Shown in pieces: positions 24,344 to 34,304 of a DNA stretch of 64,000 nucleotides; the stretch's first letter is position 1; the number at the start of each line of letters is the position of its first letter. The position numbers and the translations under genes were made by a program. Source of the DNA: Clonostachys chloroleuca (taxonomy: Eukaryota > Ascomycota > Sordariomycetes > Hypocreales > Bionectriaceae); contig JBANAY010000003.1 in the NCBI GenBank assembly GCA_037952775.1, positions 11,718,001 to 11,782,000 on the forward strand. Direction: 5' to 3'. Below the pieces are notes generated by a model. The model had not been told where the DNA came from. It saw nothing but the letters and a program-made list of their open reading frames with translations, and did no database searches.

Positions 24344-25369
24344 GATGGCGTTGCGGACCTCGCGGCGAGGGGGGAATGAGGTGGATGGGAGGCAGGTGGT
24401 TCGATAGCTCCGTGAGGACCAACAAGAGGGCGGATCCAATTGAAGAAGATTATAGAACAAAGACGCAAAAGAGCCGCAATTAGGGATAGCTATGGAATTC
24501 GCAGATGATGAGGCCGAGGAGGTAAAGAGGAATTAGGCGGCATATAGTCAGTCGGTCATGACGAACATCCCAGCTTCATTATACACGATATATCCCCACG
24601 TTAGATTGACAGGAGGCGTAGGCCCCGTTTGTACGATACGGCCGAGTTCCTGCATGCGCCAGCCTGCTAGCACAGCCCCACGCAATTGTTAGTCAGCAAT
24701 CCTTCCACATCTTCAGCAACACTTGCTCAAGCTGCCTACCTACCTACCCTATGACAATTTTCCAAGTTCCCGGGATTATGACAGAGTTTTTGGTCGGAGT
24801 AAGATGCGCGACACTTGGTCCGATTGGTTTTTATTTCACTATTGTGGTTGCCGATGTAGACTACATGTTAAAGTTCCTTTGTTTCACCCCGCCACCTCCT
24901 AGCTTCTGAATGGTCCTGTACTGCTTGGCTGTCCATCACTAAAGCCGAGCGGTGTAGAAATAATTTTACCTAGGCACGAGACCAAGATGAGGTGCATAAA
25001 CCGGATTGTACATCAGACTCCGCTCTCTACCAGCAACGACCAGGCTGACGAATTAAACGAAAGGCAGCCAAGATATTGGCCTATAAAAACAGCCTTATAA
25101 CTAACAAAGACCGATACTTCCCGTGACAGTGTTCTAATAAGGAACCCGAAAGGGTGGAGGTGCCCCACACTCAAGACCGGGGGGTAGCGGTACCTGTTGA
25201 TGTGGTTGCAATTAGACCAACAATTAGGGAGATGGAGGGGCAAATCTTGGGGCAAATCTCCCGAATGTTGAACTTCTTCACACAAGCCATTGTCGCTGTC
25301 GATGTCGATAATCCTCCTCTAATTTAACCAACTTCGCCCGCAGTGCATACGTACACAATCCAAATCAAA
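24344..25369. other. Divergent promoter region, END3 and IDI1
   Basis: This 1.0 kb separates two divergent start codons and must hold both promoters. It includes a TACCTACCTACCC tract near 24.74 kb of the kind seen elsewhere in this window. No gene is seen. Confidence 0.6.
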
Positions 25370-26240
25370 ATGACCACAACTACGGTTACCACCGAGGCCA
25401 TCACGGCCGAGACTATGCTGCGTCTCTTCCCCGACATCGATACGAACGACGAAGCCTTGAGCGGCCACGACGAGGAGCAGATTCGGTTGATGGACGAGGT
25501 CTGCATTGTTCTCGACAACAACGATGTCCCAATTGGAAAGGCCAGCAAGAAGATTTGTGCGTCTGCCGATTCAAAACCTGCGTGGTTGCCAGCTAAAGCT
25601 AATATATTGCTCTGTAGGCCACCTCATGTCCAACATTGATAAGGGCCTCCTCCACCGTGCATTCTCCGTCTTCCTCTTCAACGAAAAGAACGAACTGCTT
25701 CTGCAGCAGCGGGCGACTGAGAAGATCACCTTCCCCGATCTCTGGACCAATACCTGCTGCTCCCACCCCCTGGGAATCCCGGGCGAGACTGGATCCAACC
25801 TCCCAGATGCAATTGCGGGCGTCAAGCGGGCTGCGCAGCGAAAGCTCGACCAGGAGCTTGGCATTAAGAAGGAGCAGGTCCCATTTGAGGACTTCCATTT
25901 CCTCACTCGCATTCACTACAAGGCGCCCAGCGACGGAAAATGGGGCGAGCACGAGAGTAGGTTACCTCATGGCTTTTATTCGACTTTTTTTACTGACCCA
26001 GGCGCAGTTGATTATATTCTATTTATCAAGGCGAAGGTCGATGTCCACCCCAACCCCAACGAAGTACGGGCTATCCAGTGGGTCACGCCCGAGTCTCTGA
26101 AGCAGCAGTTCCAGGACCCTAGCCTTAAGTTTACGCCCTGGTTCAAGCTCATCTGCGACTCGATGCTATTTGAGTGGTGGCAGAAGCTTGACGGTGGGCT
26201 GGAGAAGTATCTCAATGAGCAGGAGATCCGCCGCATGTAA
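25370..26240 (+). CDS. IDI1: Isopentenyl-diphosphate delta-isomerase (type I)
   Basis: Three exons (25370-25556, 25618-25956, 26008-26240) give 252 residues. The enzyme interconverts isopentenyl and dimethylallyl diphosphate, an essential step between the mevalonate pathway and sterol, ubiquinone, dolichol and prenyl synthesis. The NUDIX-like IDI fold is evident: [10 protein letters not shown], the active-site cysteine within TNTCCSHPL (about residues 107-113), the helix with [11 protein letters not shown], and the catalytic glutamate motif WGEHE (171-175). The first intron is 61 bp. The second (51 bp) interrupts the gene immediately after WGEHE; it is a multiple of three and contains no in-frame stop, so an unspliced transcript would still encode a protein with a 17-residue insertion. 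Splicing restores EHEIDYILF, the family sequence. The Met at 25370 starts a typical Thr-rich N-terminus; an upstream in-frame ATG at 25343 is less likely. Confidence 0.95.
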
Positions 26241-27494
26241 AATTGGTCTTTAATCATGCAGAATGGTCTGGTGAACACAACGGTGACTGCTATGCGTTAC
26301 GAGTTCTGGTGGCTTGACATGTAGGCATGTAGGCACCACTTTAGATATCCAAGGACTTACTTCCTCTTCCTATCCAATAATCTTTCAACCTCGATGGAGT
26401 CGCTTAAGGTGGCGTTGATAAGATCGGAATAACATTAATGAAGCTTACGTAGTACATGCATCCCTTTGCGGTGGACCAAACGCAGGGCAGAAGGCATTTG
26501 ATTTGACTACGCCTGTGTTGTTGCAAGTGACTGCGTATAGGGTTATGAATATCGAATGATGACCCGCAAGGCCAGAGTACCTAGATGTCCGTGTGTGTCC
26601 TTGCGCATATGGCGTTGACCATCTGACAAACTGCATATAATACGGTTTGAGCGAGCGAGCGGTTTCAAAGCATCTCAGAGTGCCCGGACAATACCCGAAG
26701 TATGGCTATGGTATTCTATCTATATCCAAGCTTCATTCGAATAACTATTAGTTTTCAAGCTAGATGATCAGTGAGGGTGACGGAGTTCAAACGCTGACAA
26801 TATCTTCTAAGCAAAGGGATACTTTGAGTGACAAGTGGGTTTCACTTGTGGTAGGACAAGCGCCTCTGGGTTATGCCTCGGCCAATAACGTTAGATCATG
26901 ATCTCCTCGGCGGAGAAACCATAGCGGACTGTGATACATCATAATTCTTCAATCTGGCTACTCCGTATCTACAACGGAGACCCTCATGTCCCTGAATGCT
27001 GCTCACTTTACTATCCTCTGTCCTACGCCGGCCACTTCGGAGTGTCAACTGGGCTACGGATTTACATATGCCGCTCTATCGTAAACGAATGTGGGCTGGT
27101 TCCCTTCTTACGATACTTAACGTACTGATTGTCAAAGAAACTGGGTTAGGTTTGCTACACAGAGCTCCCCATTCTCAGCTTTTGCCCAAGAATCTTTGGC
27201 TTAATTCACATATCTTATACGAATTTCAAGTACTCCAGCATGGTTTTGTAGACCGTAAAGCCTGCCGACAGTCTGCATCGTGTGTCAAACTACGGGGCGT
27301 AATGGAACTCATCTGTTAATTATAGGAAGGTCATAGTGCCTGTGGCATAAAAGGGTTTAATGAGCTAAGGGGGAATATATCTCCAATATTTCTTTCGTCT
27401 ATTAGAAGCCTGAACACCGTGTTCCAAAATGTCAATTTGTACCAAAAACAGACCCGAACGTGCGCTCAAGCCGCGGATATACTCGTTGCAATCC
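26241..27494. other. 1.25 kb convergent gap
   Basis: This lies between the stop codons of IDI1 (plus) and RPA2 (minus). Apart from 3' UTRs I see nothing; the largest ORF (about 107 codons, plus strand) has no coding character. Confidence 0.55.
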
Positions 27495-28447
27495 TTAATC
27501 ATATTCCAGAATAGCCCAAGTTTCGTCGTCAATCGTGTTATAAATCACACCCTGGCTATATAGCTCCTCGGATGCCTTCAGCGCATCGCTCATGGTGAAC
27601 TGGAGCTGGTTCGCAATGGCATTGATGTTGGCGCCCTCGTTACCTTGCACATTGCTAAGGAAGTTGAAGAATTTTCGCGCGTTCTGAGAGCAGTTGCCTA
27701 ATCTCGAGTCCGAGTTGTTGCCCGCGCTAGCACCGGCTGCTCCGCCTCCAGCGCCGCCAACAAACATGCTCGGCTCCTCGTTGCCAGCACGTCCTTCCTG
27801 ATCAAGGGGGCCCTTGGTGAAGTAGAGGTGGGTGTGGGTGGCCTCGAGAAGGTGGTAATTTACTTCGTTGTAGTCGGGTACTGCTCGCATAGAGTAGGCA
27901 GTGATCGAAGGCTTATCGTTGAAGGATCGGATAATGCCGAAGACGCGAACGAAAGAATTGGGCTCGTATGAATCTTCTGATACCTTGGCTTCTTCATTGG
28001 TGAACATGCGTACTTCAACCTGAGCAGTGCCATCGTCCAGTTGAGCCAGTAGATGTGTTGGTCGTGCACTGATGCTGCGGACCTGTCCGACAATAGTGAT
28101 CTGATCGATATTTGCGCCGTCAATCTTGAAATGCTCGCCGCCTGGGATGGGTTCGGCGCCCAGAACTTGTTTTATGGTCACTGGACGCAGCGACTTTTCC
28201 TGTTTGACCTGGTAGCGGAAGATGTGTGTCAGTATGCAACGACATGAAGCTTTCGATCAGAAAATGGGACCGACTTACTTGTGCACCACCTTGGCTGCCC
28301 TGTTGAGAGCTGCCGGCGAAAAAGCCACCGCCGTCATCGTTTTGGCCGCCGAAACCGCTCTTGTATTGGTTCCCGTATGCTGCTGCTCAGAGATATATAT
28401 TGTTAGTTTGCAAGGCAATATAAATCATATGGGATCTGCGTACACAT
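27495..28447 (-). CDS. RFA2: Replication protein A 32 kDa subunit (RPA2/Rfa2)
   Basis: The minus-strand model has exon 1 at 28447-28444 (only ATG plus T), exon 2 starting at about 28382 and ending at 28279, and exon 3 at 28208-27495, giving about 273 residues. The Gly/Gln/Ser-rich N-terminus is the region phosphorylated in the RPA family. A single OB fold follows (about 50-165), with ITIVGQVRSI, DDGTAQVEVRMF and FVRVFGIIRSF strands. The C-terminus is the winged-helix protein-interaction domain (about 205-273, NINAIANQLQFTMSDALKASEEL). RPA binds single-stranded DNA in replication, recombination and mismatch repair. The exon-2 acceptor lies in GAGCAGCAG, so three in-frame acceptors (28385, 28382, 28379) would vary the product by one or two alanines. 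Two MluI-cell-cycle-box cores lie about 50-70 bp upstream, consistent with G1/S expression. Confidence 0.93.
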
Positions 28448-28497
28448 TATGTTGGAGTGAACAGGTTTGATTGGTGATGTGAAAGAAAGAACGGTAG

Positions 28498-28514
28498 ACG
28501 CGTTCAGTGACGCG
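28498..28514. promoter_or_regulatory. Two MluI cell-cycle-box cores upstream of RPA2
   Basis: A perfect ACGCGT lies at 28498-28503 and a second ACGCG core at 28510-28514, 51-67 bp upstream of the RPA2 start codon. MBF-type complexes bind ACGCGT to drive G1/S genes, and RPA subunit genes are classic targets in yeasts. Occupancy here is inferred. Confidence 0.55.
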
Positions 28515-28700
28515 CGACCGTGGAAAATCAATTAACGGTCTGCTGCCCCGCGTTTGTGGGGCCGGACAGAGGCGTCTGGTTGGAGACTAATGTTAGTCAG
28601 CCAGCACATGCACTCACGCACCTCTGATGCAAAGTACCTGGAGCTGATGGCAGCAGGCACCTCCAGAGGCACGAGCTTGGGGCGACGGACCTAGGCTGCT

Positions 28701-28718
28701 GGTAGGTACCTGCCTACC
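28701..28718. repeat. GGTAGG/CCTACC inverted repeat
   Basis: GGTAGG, a 6-bp TACCTG spacer and CCTACC form a compact inverted repeat containing AGGTACCTG, about 265 bp upstream of the ACBP start. It is related to the palindrome at 8637-8650. Confidence 0.5.
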
Positions 28719-28977
28719 CTGCTGTAGGAAGCTGTGTTGGCGTGGAGGGGTTCCATTGTGTCATGTGGGGTGCAACAACCCCGCTGCATCGGCTGTCCTC
28801 GTGGTTCCTTCTCAACAATTAGTTCTAAAAGCTCAACAGCCGTTTGTCCCACCTCCTGTATTTCTCATTCTTCATCTTCAGAAGCGCATCAATCATCCGG
28901 AACCGAGATCACATTTAATCAAGCAACCCCCCTAGACTCAGTATATTTATATATATATCACATTAACATCCGGCATC

Positions 28978-29432
28978 ATGGCTGTTGAGCAGAGCGCGGC
29001 TTTCAAGACGGCTGTCGAGGACTCCCGAAAGTTGACAGGCAAGCCCTCCAACGACCAGCTCCTCGAACTCTATGGTACGATCGTTAAGCCTCCCCGTGGT
29101 CTCCGAAGGTGCCGCTAACATGCTAGCTACTAGCTCTGTATAAGGTCGGCACTGGCGAGGATTTTTCTAAGAGCCCTGACCCAGGCATGTTCGATCTCAA
29201 GGCAAGCAATTACCCCCATCCCACCGAATTACACATGTATCAAGTGTCGTGACTGACATTGGCTTGTATGATTATACAGGGTAAGGCCAAGAAGAACGCC
29301 TGGAAGAAGCACGCCGACGCGGGTCTTACCCCTGAGAAGGCCCAAGAGCAGTATGTCGCCCTGGTTGAATCCCTGAAGGAGAGCGTTGGCTACGACGCCA
29401 ACAAGGTCCCCGAGACTGTCGGCTCCTCTTAA
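28978..29432 (+). CDS. ACB1: Acyl-CoA-binding protein (ACBP)
   Basis: Three exons (28978-29074, 29134-29201, 29280-29432) give 105 residues, slightly longer than the usual 86-92 because of a C-terminal extension. The protein binds long-chain acyl-CoA esters in the cytosol and buffers and delivers them for lipid synthesis and degradation. The four-helix ACBP family is recognised from FKTAVEDSRKL, the LYALYK helix, SPDPGMFDLKGKAK and AWKKHADAGLTPEKAQEQY. The Trp usually found in GKAKWDAW is Lys here (GKAKKNAW), which removes one acyl-CoA-contacting aromatic. The second intron starts with GC rather than GT (AAG|GCAAGC...ACAG|G); no GT donor nearby keeps the downstream frame. The gene is divergent from RPA2. 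Confidence 0.94.
29202..29279 (+). other. GC-AG intron in the ACBP gene
   Basis: This 78-bp intron has the donor AAG|GCAAGC and acceptor TATACAG|G. The donor otherwise matches U1 consensus well, as GC donors usually do. The frame on both sides joins DLK to GKAKKNAW, which fixes the boundaries. A GACTGAC branch-like sequence lies about 25 nt before the acceptor. Confidence 0.85.
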
Positions 29433-30446
29433 GTTATCGCGATTCCCAATAAATGCTTTTTAAAGCGGCGAACGAATAGAGTCTTGTTTGTGTGCTAGAA
29501 GTATGACTAGTCCTCATTGACAGACAGAACTGGATTGGCAACGATGTTACGTTGTCATGGGCTGTTAGAACACCCGCAGTGTGGTGTTGATTGGATAGTC
29601 ATGAATTGACATCATGATGGAAACGAATCAATGAATATAATTTATTGATGCAATCATTGACACTTTGCCTAATCACCCGTCGGACGTATGATGATGAAGT
29701 ACTTGTGTGCCTTCGGTTTGTCCATGGAAGGCCCACAAGGAGCGACTCCAACGATCTGGTAGCTCTGATACCTTGATGAACCTCGGTCAGGTGTTCCGCG
29801 TTCTCGCCGGGCCGGAGCGAATGGGTGGTGGAAGAACCCAGAACATCGACTGTGTTTACCCACTTAATATTGGCGCCGTTGGATCAGGTATAGACATCAT
29901 AGCACAGCACGGCTCGTGGGTGTTGTTGGATACGGCCTCTCTTCACGTGGATGTCAACATCACGGAATTGGCTCGCAGTTCGGAATCACTCGAATGCAGG
30001 TACCTGGTTAACAAGAAAATGGGCGTCATAGAGAGGCTGCTGCAATGAAGATGCGTTCCCTTGTTTAACCTGTACCCCGACTCTATGGGGAGCTGCATTT
30101 AGCCTCGGCAGGTAGGTTATTAAGCGTGCTATGACCGCTGAACAGGTAATGGTTCAGCGGGAACAACTTCCCCGGCTTCTTGCAAGGGTCCCAGGGACTC
30201 TTAAGCTTGGTCAATACGTCGCCAATCCTTGGATTTGACAACCCATCCTCATCCTCTTTCGTCTCCACGGCACTATTCCAGCGCTTTCCATCGCGATTGT
30301 AGCCATCACCATCCAGGAGGCCAATCCTAATTTCTATTCTGTCGGAGGGACATCTCTCACCTCGCATCTCCTTCGAAGCGTTCCGATCTCGTGACCGGCT
30401 ATCTATAACCCCCTAACTATCGGCGCGACACGACGACCGTCTTGCC
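29433..30446. other. 1.0 kb gap, ACBP 3' side and LON2 promoter; doubtful ORFs
   Basis: Two ORFs overlap poorly with any known family: a plus-strand frame at 29707-30048 (113 codons, possibly starting at a Met near 29776) and a minus-strand frame at 30367-30083 (94 codons). The plus frame has a somewhat protein-like composition (NIGAVGSGIDIIAQHGSWVL), but there is no domain, splice partner or clear promoter, so neither is called as a gene. The CAGGTACCTG palindrome occurs at 29997-30006. Confidence 0.35.
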
Positions 30447-33445
30447 ATGGCAAGGAACCAGACTGCGAGCCTCCCAGTTATTCCCCTCGCTAGAGGGACA
30501 GTTCTGCTCCCCGGCCTAGTGCAGAGAATTCCTGTCACCTCAAGCCGACCGGACATCCCAGCGTTGCTCGCTCATGTGTACGAGCGTGCCGCCGCGAAGG
30601 GCCCCGAGGGCCGCATAGACCAAGTTCCGATTTGTTGCGTTCCCATATCATCGCCTCATGTTGGTCCGAGTGGACAGCTACTCATAAATAATGGCGAGGA
30701 GGTCGACAGTTCCCAGTCTGATGACATCAACCCCGGGAGTGCCAAAACCGCGGACCTCTACAATTTTGGCGTAGCTGCCAAGATAATCGGTGTAGATGGC
30801 CGCGGATCTGGAGAGTTTGCTCTGAGAGTGGAGGGTACCGCGCGCATACGACTTGATGGAATATACCAGGAGCGTCCTTTCTTTGAAGGAAATGTCACGT
30901 ACTTCACTGACGAGGGTATGTGCCGCCCGCTCCCGGTTCTGTAAATCATGAAACCACTAACGCCTGAGATAGTCAACCCTTCAGATAAACAGCTGCACGA
31001 GCTATTCCAGCTTCTGAAAGCCAAGTCTAGGGAGCTGGTCACCATCCTTCGAATTTCATCCTTACTACCCCGAACGAAGGGTGGGCCGACGCTGGCCCCC
31101 TCGATAACAAAGCGACTGGACATGCTGATTATGAGGAGAGAGTTCAAAGATGCGGGACTATTGGCTGACTTCATGTCCAATCTGGTGGAGACCACCCATG
31201 AAGAGAAGTTGGAAGTTTTGGCTGCCCTGGATGTCAAGGTCCGGATCACAAAGGTCATTGAGCTCCTCGATCGCCAAGTGGGAGGCATCAAGAATAATTT
31301 CAAGATCACGGCATTCACCACAGTTCCAGTTCAAATACTAGACCGCCTGAATGACAACCAGCGAAAGAATAACTCGTTCCCAGGCATGCCGGGGATGGCC
31401 TTTGTCCCACCCCAGGGGCAGATGCCTAATAACAACGACCAGGACGGGGATCAGGAGGCAAATGAATTGGAAGAACTGAAGAAGAAGCTGCAGGCTGCAA
31501 AGCTACCTCAAGAGGTGTCTAAGACGGTGGACAGGGAACTCCGTCGCCTTTCAAAGATGATGCCCATGAACCAAGAGTACCAGGTCACCCGAACTTGGTT
31601 GGAAACCTTGTCGGAGATTCCCTGGGCTGCTGTCACTGAAGACCGTCTTGGTCCGGAGACGTTGAACAGAGCCCGCAAGCAGCTCGATACGGATCACTAC
31701 GGTCTGGATAAAGTCAAGAAGCGGCTGATCGAATATCTTGCTGTTCTAAGGCTGAAGCAGTCTATCAACGATGGCGTTGATGCAAAAATCAAGCAGGCTG
31801 AGGAGGAGGAAGCTTCTTCTGCCGCCAACTCTACTCAGATGGAGGACGAGTTGGATGACCATGTGCCTCAAATTAAGCCCAGCTTGCAGGACTCTGCAAA
31901 GCTCCAGGTTCTCAAGTCAAAAAGAATGGTTGATAAATCTCCCATTATGCTCCTTGTAGGTCCCCCTGGAGTAGGAAAGACCAGTCTGGCTAGATCCGTT
32001 GCGACGGCGCTGGGACGAAAGTTTCACCGCATTTCCTTGGGAGGTGTGAGGGACGAAGCCGAAATTCGGGGCCATAGGCGAACGTACGTCGCGGCTATGC
32101 CTGGCCTCATTGTCCAAGGCCTACGCAAGGTCGGTGTCGCCAATCCGGTTTTCTTGTTGGATGAGATCGATAAGATTGGAGCTGCGAGCGTTCACGGCGA
32201 TCCTTCAGCTGCAATGCTCGAGGTCCTTGATCCAGAGCAAAACCACACGTTTCACGACCATTACGTGGGTATGCCAATTGATCTTTCCAAGATTCTGTTC
32301 ATCGCCACTGCCAACTCGCTTGATACAATCCCTGGACCCCTTCTCGACCGTATGGAAATGATCTACATTCCAGGCTACACAACACTTGAGAAGCGTCACA
32401 TCGCAGTACAGCATTTGATCCCCAAACAGATTCGGGTCAACGGACTGGCCGAGGATCAGGTGTACTTCAACCAAGATGTTGTGTCCAAGATCATCGAGTC
32501 GTACACCCGTGAGTCAGGGGTTCGCAACCTCGAGCGTGAGATTGGCTCTGTGTGTCGTGCGAAGGCTGTGGAATTCGCAGAGGCGAAGGACTCCAACGCG
32601 CTCGACAAGTACAAACCACAGCTCGCGGTTGACGACTTGGAGGCCATCTTGGGGATTGAGCGCTTTGAGGAAGAGATTGCCGAGAAGTCTAGTCGCCCGG
32701 GCATCGTGACCGGATTGGTTGCTTATAGCTCAGGGGGCAACGGTAGCATCCTCTTCATCGAGGTGGCTGATATGCCTGGCAACGGCAGGGTTCAGCTGAC
32801 CGGAAAGCTTGGAGATGTTCTCAAGGAGAGCGTCGAGGTTGCCCTTACTTGGGTGAAGGCCCATGCCTATGAGCTCGGCCTTACCCCAGAGCCGACAACC
32901 GACATCATGAAGGAGCGAAGTATCCATGTGCACTGTCCTTCCGGCGCCATACCCAAGGACGGTCCCAGTAGCGGCATTGGCCAAGCGATTGCGCTCATCT
33001 CTCTATTTTCAGGAAAACCTGTCCCACCGACCATGGCTATGACAGTAAGTCAATACCTTGTACCCGCGGGGGGTTTGAAATGTCTCTTGCGCTTTGAAGC
33101 AATAAATACTAATGCGAGTCATACAGGGCGAAATATCCCTTCGTGGCAGAGTGACCGCCGTCGGAGGTATCAAGGAGAAACTTATTGGAGCACTACGAGC
33201 GGGCGTCAAAACGGTGTTACTACCTGCACAGAACCGAAAAGATGTGAAAGATTTGCCACAGGAGGTCAAGGATGGCCTGGAGATCATCCATGTCAGGTGA
33301 GAATCGCCGATAAGTCCCCCCTGTTGTGAATTTGTTCGTGTAGCTGACCTACCACAGCCATATCTGGGAGGCGATCCGGATGGTATGGCCAGACTCTCAT
33401 TGGGCAGCGGATAGTAACTACGCAGGTATTGAAAGCCGACTATAA
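30447..33445 (+). CDS. Peroxisomal Lon protease (LON2/Pln type)
   Basis: Four exons (30447-30915, 30973-33044, 33127-33296, 33358-33445) give 932 residues. Lon proteases are ATP-dependent Ser-Lys proteases; this form degrades damaged or unfolded peroxisomal matrix proteins. The N-terminal LON substrate-binding domain covers about residues 5-260. The AAA+ module carries Walker [10 protein letters not shown] (about 485-493) and Walker [10 protein letters not shown], with the sensor region FIATANSLD. The C-terminal protease domain has the catalytic Ser822 in PKDGPSSG and the Lys in [14 protein letters not shown]. The chain ends in Ser-Arg-Leu, a canonical PTS1 peroxisome-import signal, and lacks a mitochondrial presequence, which separates it from Pim1. 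The last two introns lie inside the protease domain; the 61-bp third intron falls just before [12 protein letters not shown]. The start at [14 protein letters not shown] agrees with the conserved LON N-terminus. Confidence 0.95.
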
Positions 33446-34304
33446 CGCAGGTATCGGCCTTTTTGTACCCAATGGTCCTACCATGATCAAAAGCTTTGCT
33501 GCAAGTTTCATGCATACAGCTGTGGCTGCGTCTAACCTGTCTCGGAGTTGTGGACGTCGCAAAGGGGGCTGGAGTGGCTCTAAGCCACGAGAGAACACCC
33601 CCAGGCGTTTCTGATCTCCGTGGTTTCTGGCGGGACCAGCCTCTCCCGGGCTGCGCAAAATACCCACGTTGTGCTGTGCCACCCTGTGGAACGTACTGGC
33701 TGCAGAGCTTATAGGTCTCGGTAGCGCTCGCTTACTGTACATCTCTTGCATGAACTTAGATCTATGCCTAGCTTACACAGCATTTGGGCCTCTACTGGGT
33801 CGCAGCGAGCATGAGGTTTAGTCTTATTGGGCAGAAAGCCTCGGGGCTTAAATCAACTAACAAACAATTTGTATGGGAATGGCGCATAAATTCGAACTTT
33901 GTTACACGCTGGGTTGTAATAAGGACAGACTGCGAGAACAACCAGCCCTTGAGCGTGATTTTGGAACGGGAATTTGCTTCATGTTGTCGTGGGCTGTTGG
34001 TGATTACTGCTTCGAGCCGTTATGTGTCTATATCTATTTGTTTCATTCTTCTCCTTCATCCATGATATTCGCCTGCACGGGTTACCTTTGTGAACCTTGT
34101 TTACCTGGTTGCGCGAAAAGGTTCAATGGTCGAAAGTAAATGCAGCACGCTAAAGCCCTTTTTCTAAGGTCGGGACCTGATTTCTTATTAATAAACACAA
34201 TAAATCTACGATAATCTAGCTTGCTACTGTGTTTACTTCTTGATATTGTGTCGAAATTCACCGCTGGGCCATGTTTGATATCAGTCGCTTGCCCTCTCTT
34301 CAGT
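33446..34304. other. 0.86 kb gap
   Basis: Downstream region of LON2 and presumptive promoter of the next gene. No gene is seen; short ORFs on both strands have no coding features. Confidence 0.5.

Larger units (their letters stand above)
28448..28977. other. Divergent promoter region, RPA2 and ACBP
   Basis: The 530 bp between the two start codons must serve both genes. It contains ACGCGT-type elements next to RPA2, the GGTAGG-TACCTG-CCTACC inverted repeat at 28701-28718, and a TA-rich run (TATATTTATATATATATC) about 25-45 bp upstream of the ACBP start. Confidence 0.65.

Noticed and set aside
29707..30048. 113-codon plus-strand ORF between ACBP and LON2
   Set aside because: Somewhat protein-like but without a recognised family, splice partner or clear start; kept as a doubtful ORF in the gap description instead of being called a gene.
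30083..30367. 94-codon minus-strand ORF just upstream of LON2
   Set aside because: Overlaps the LON2 promoter, weak codon bias, no domain.
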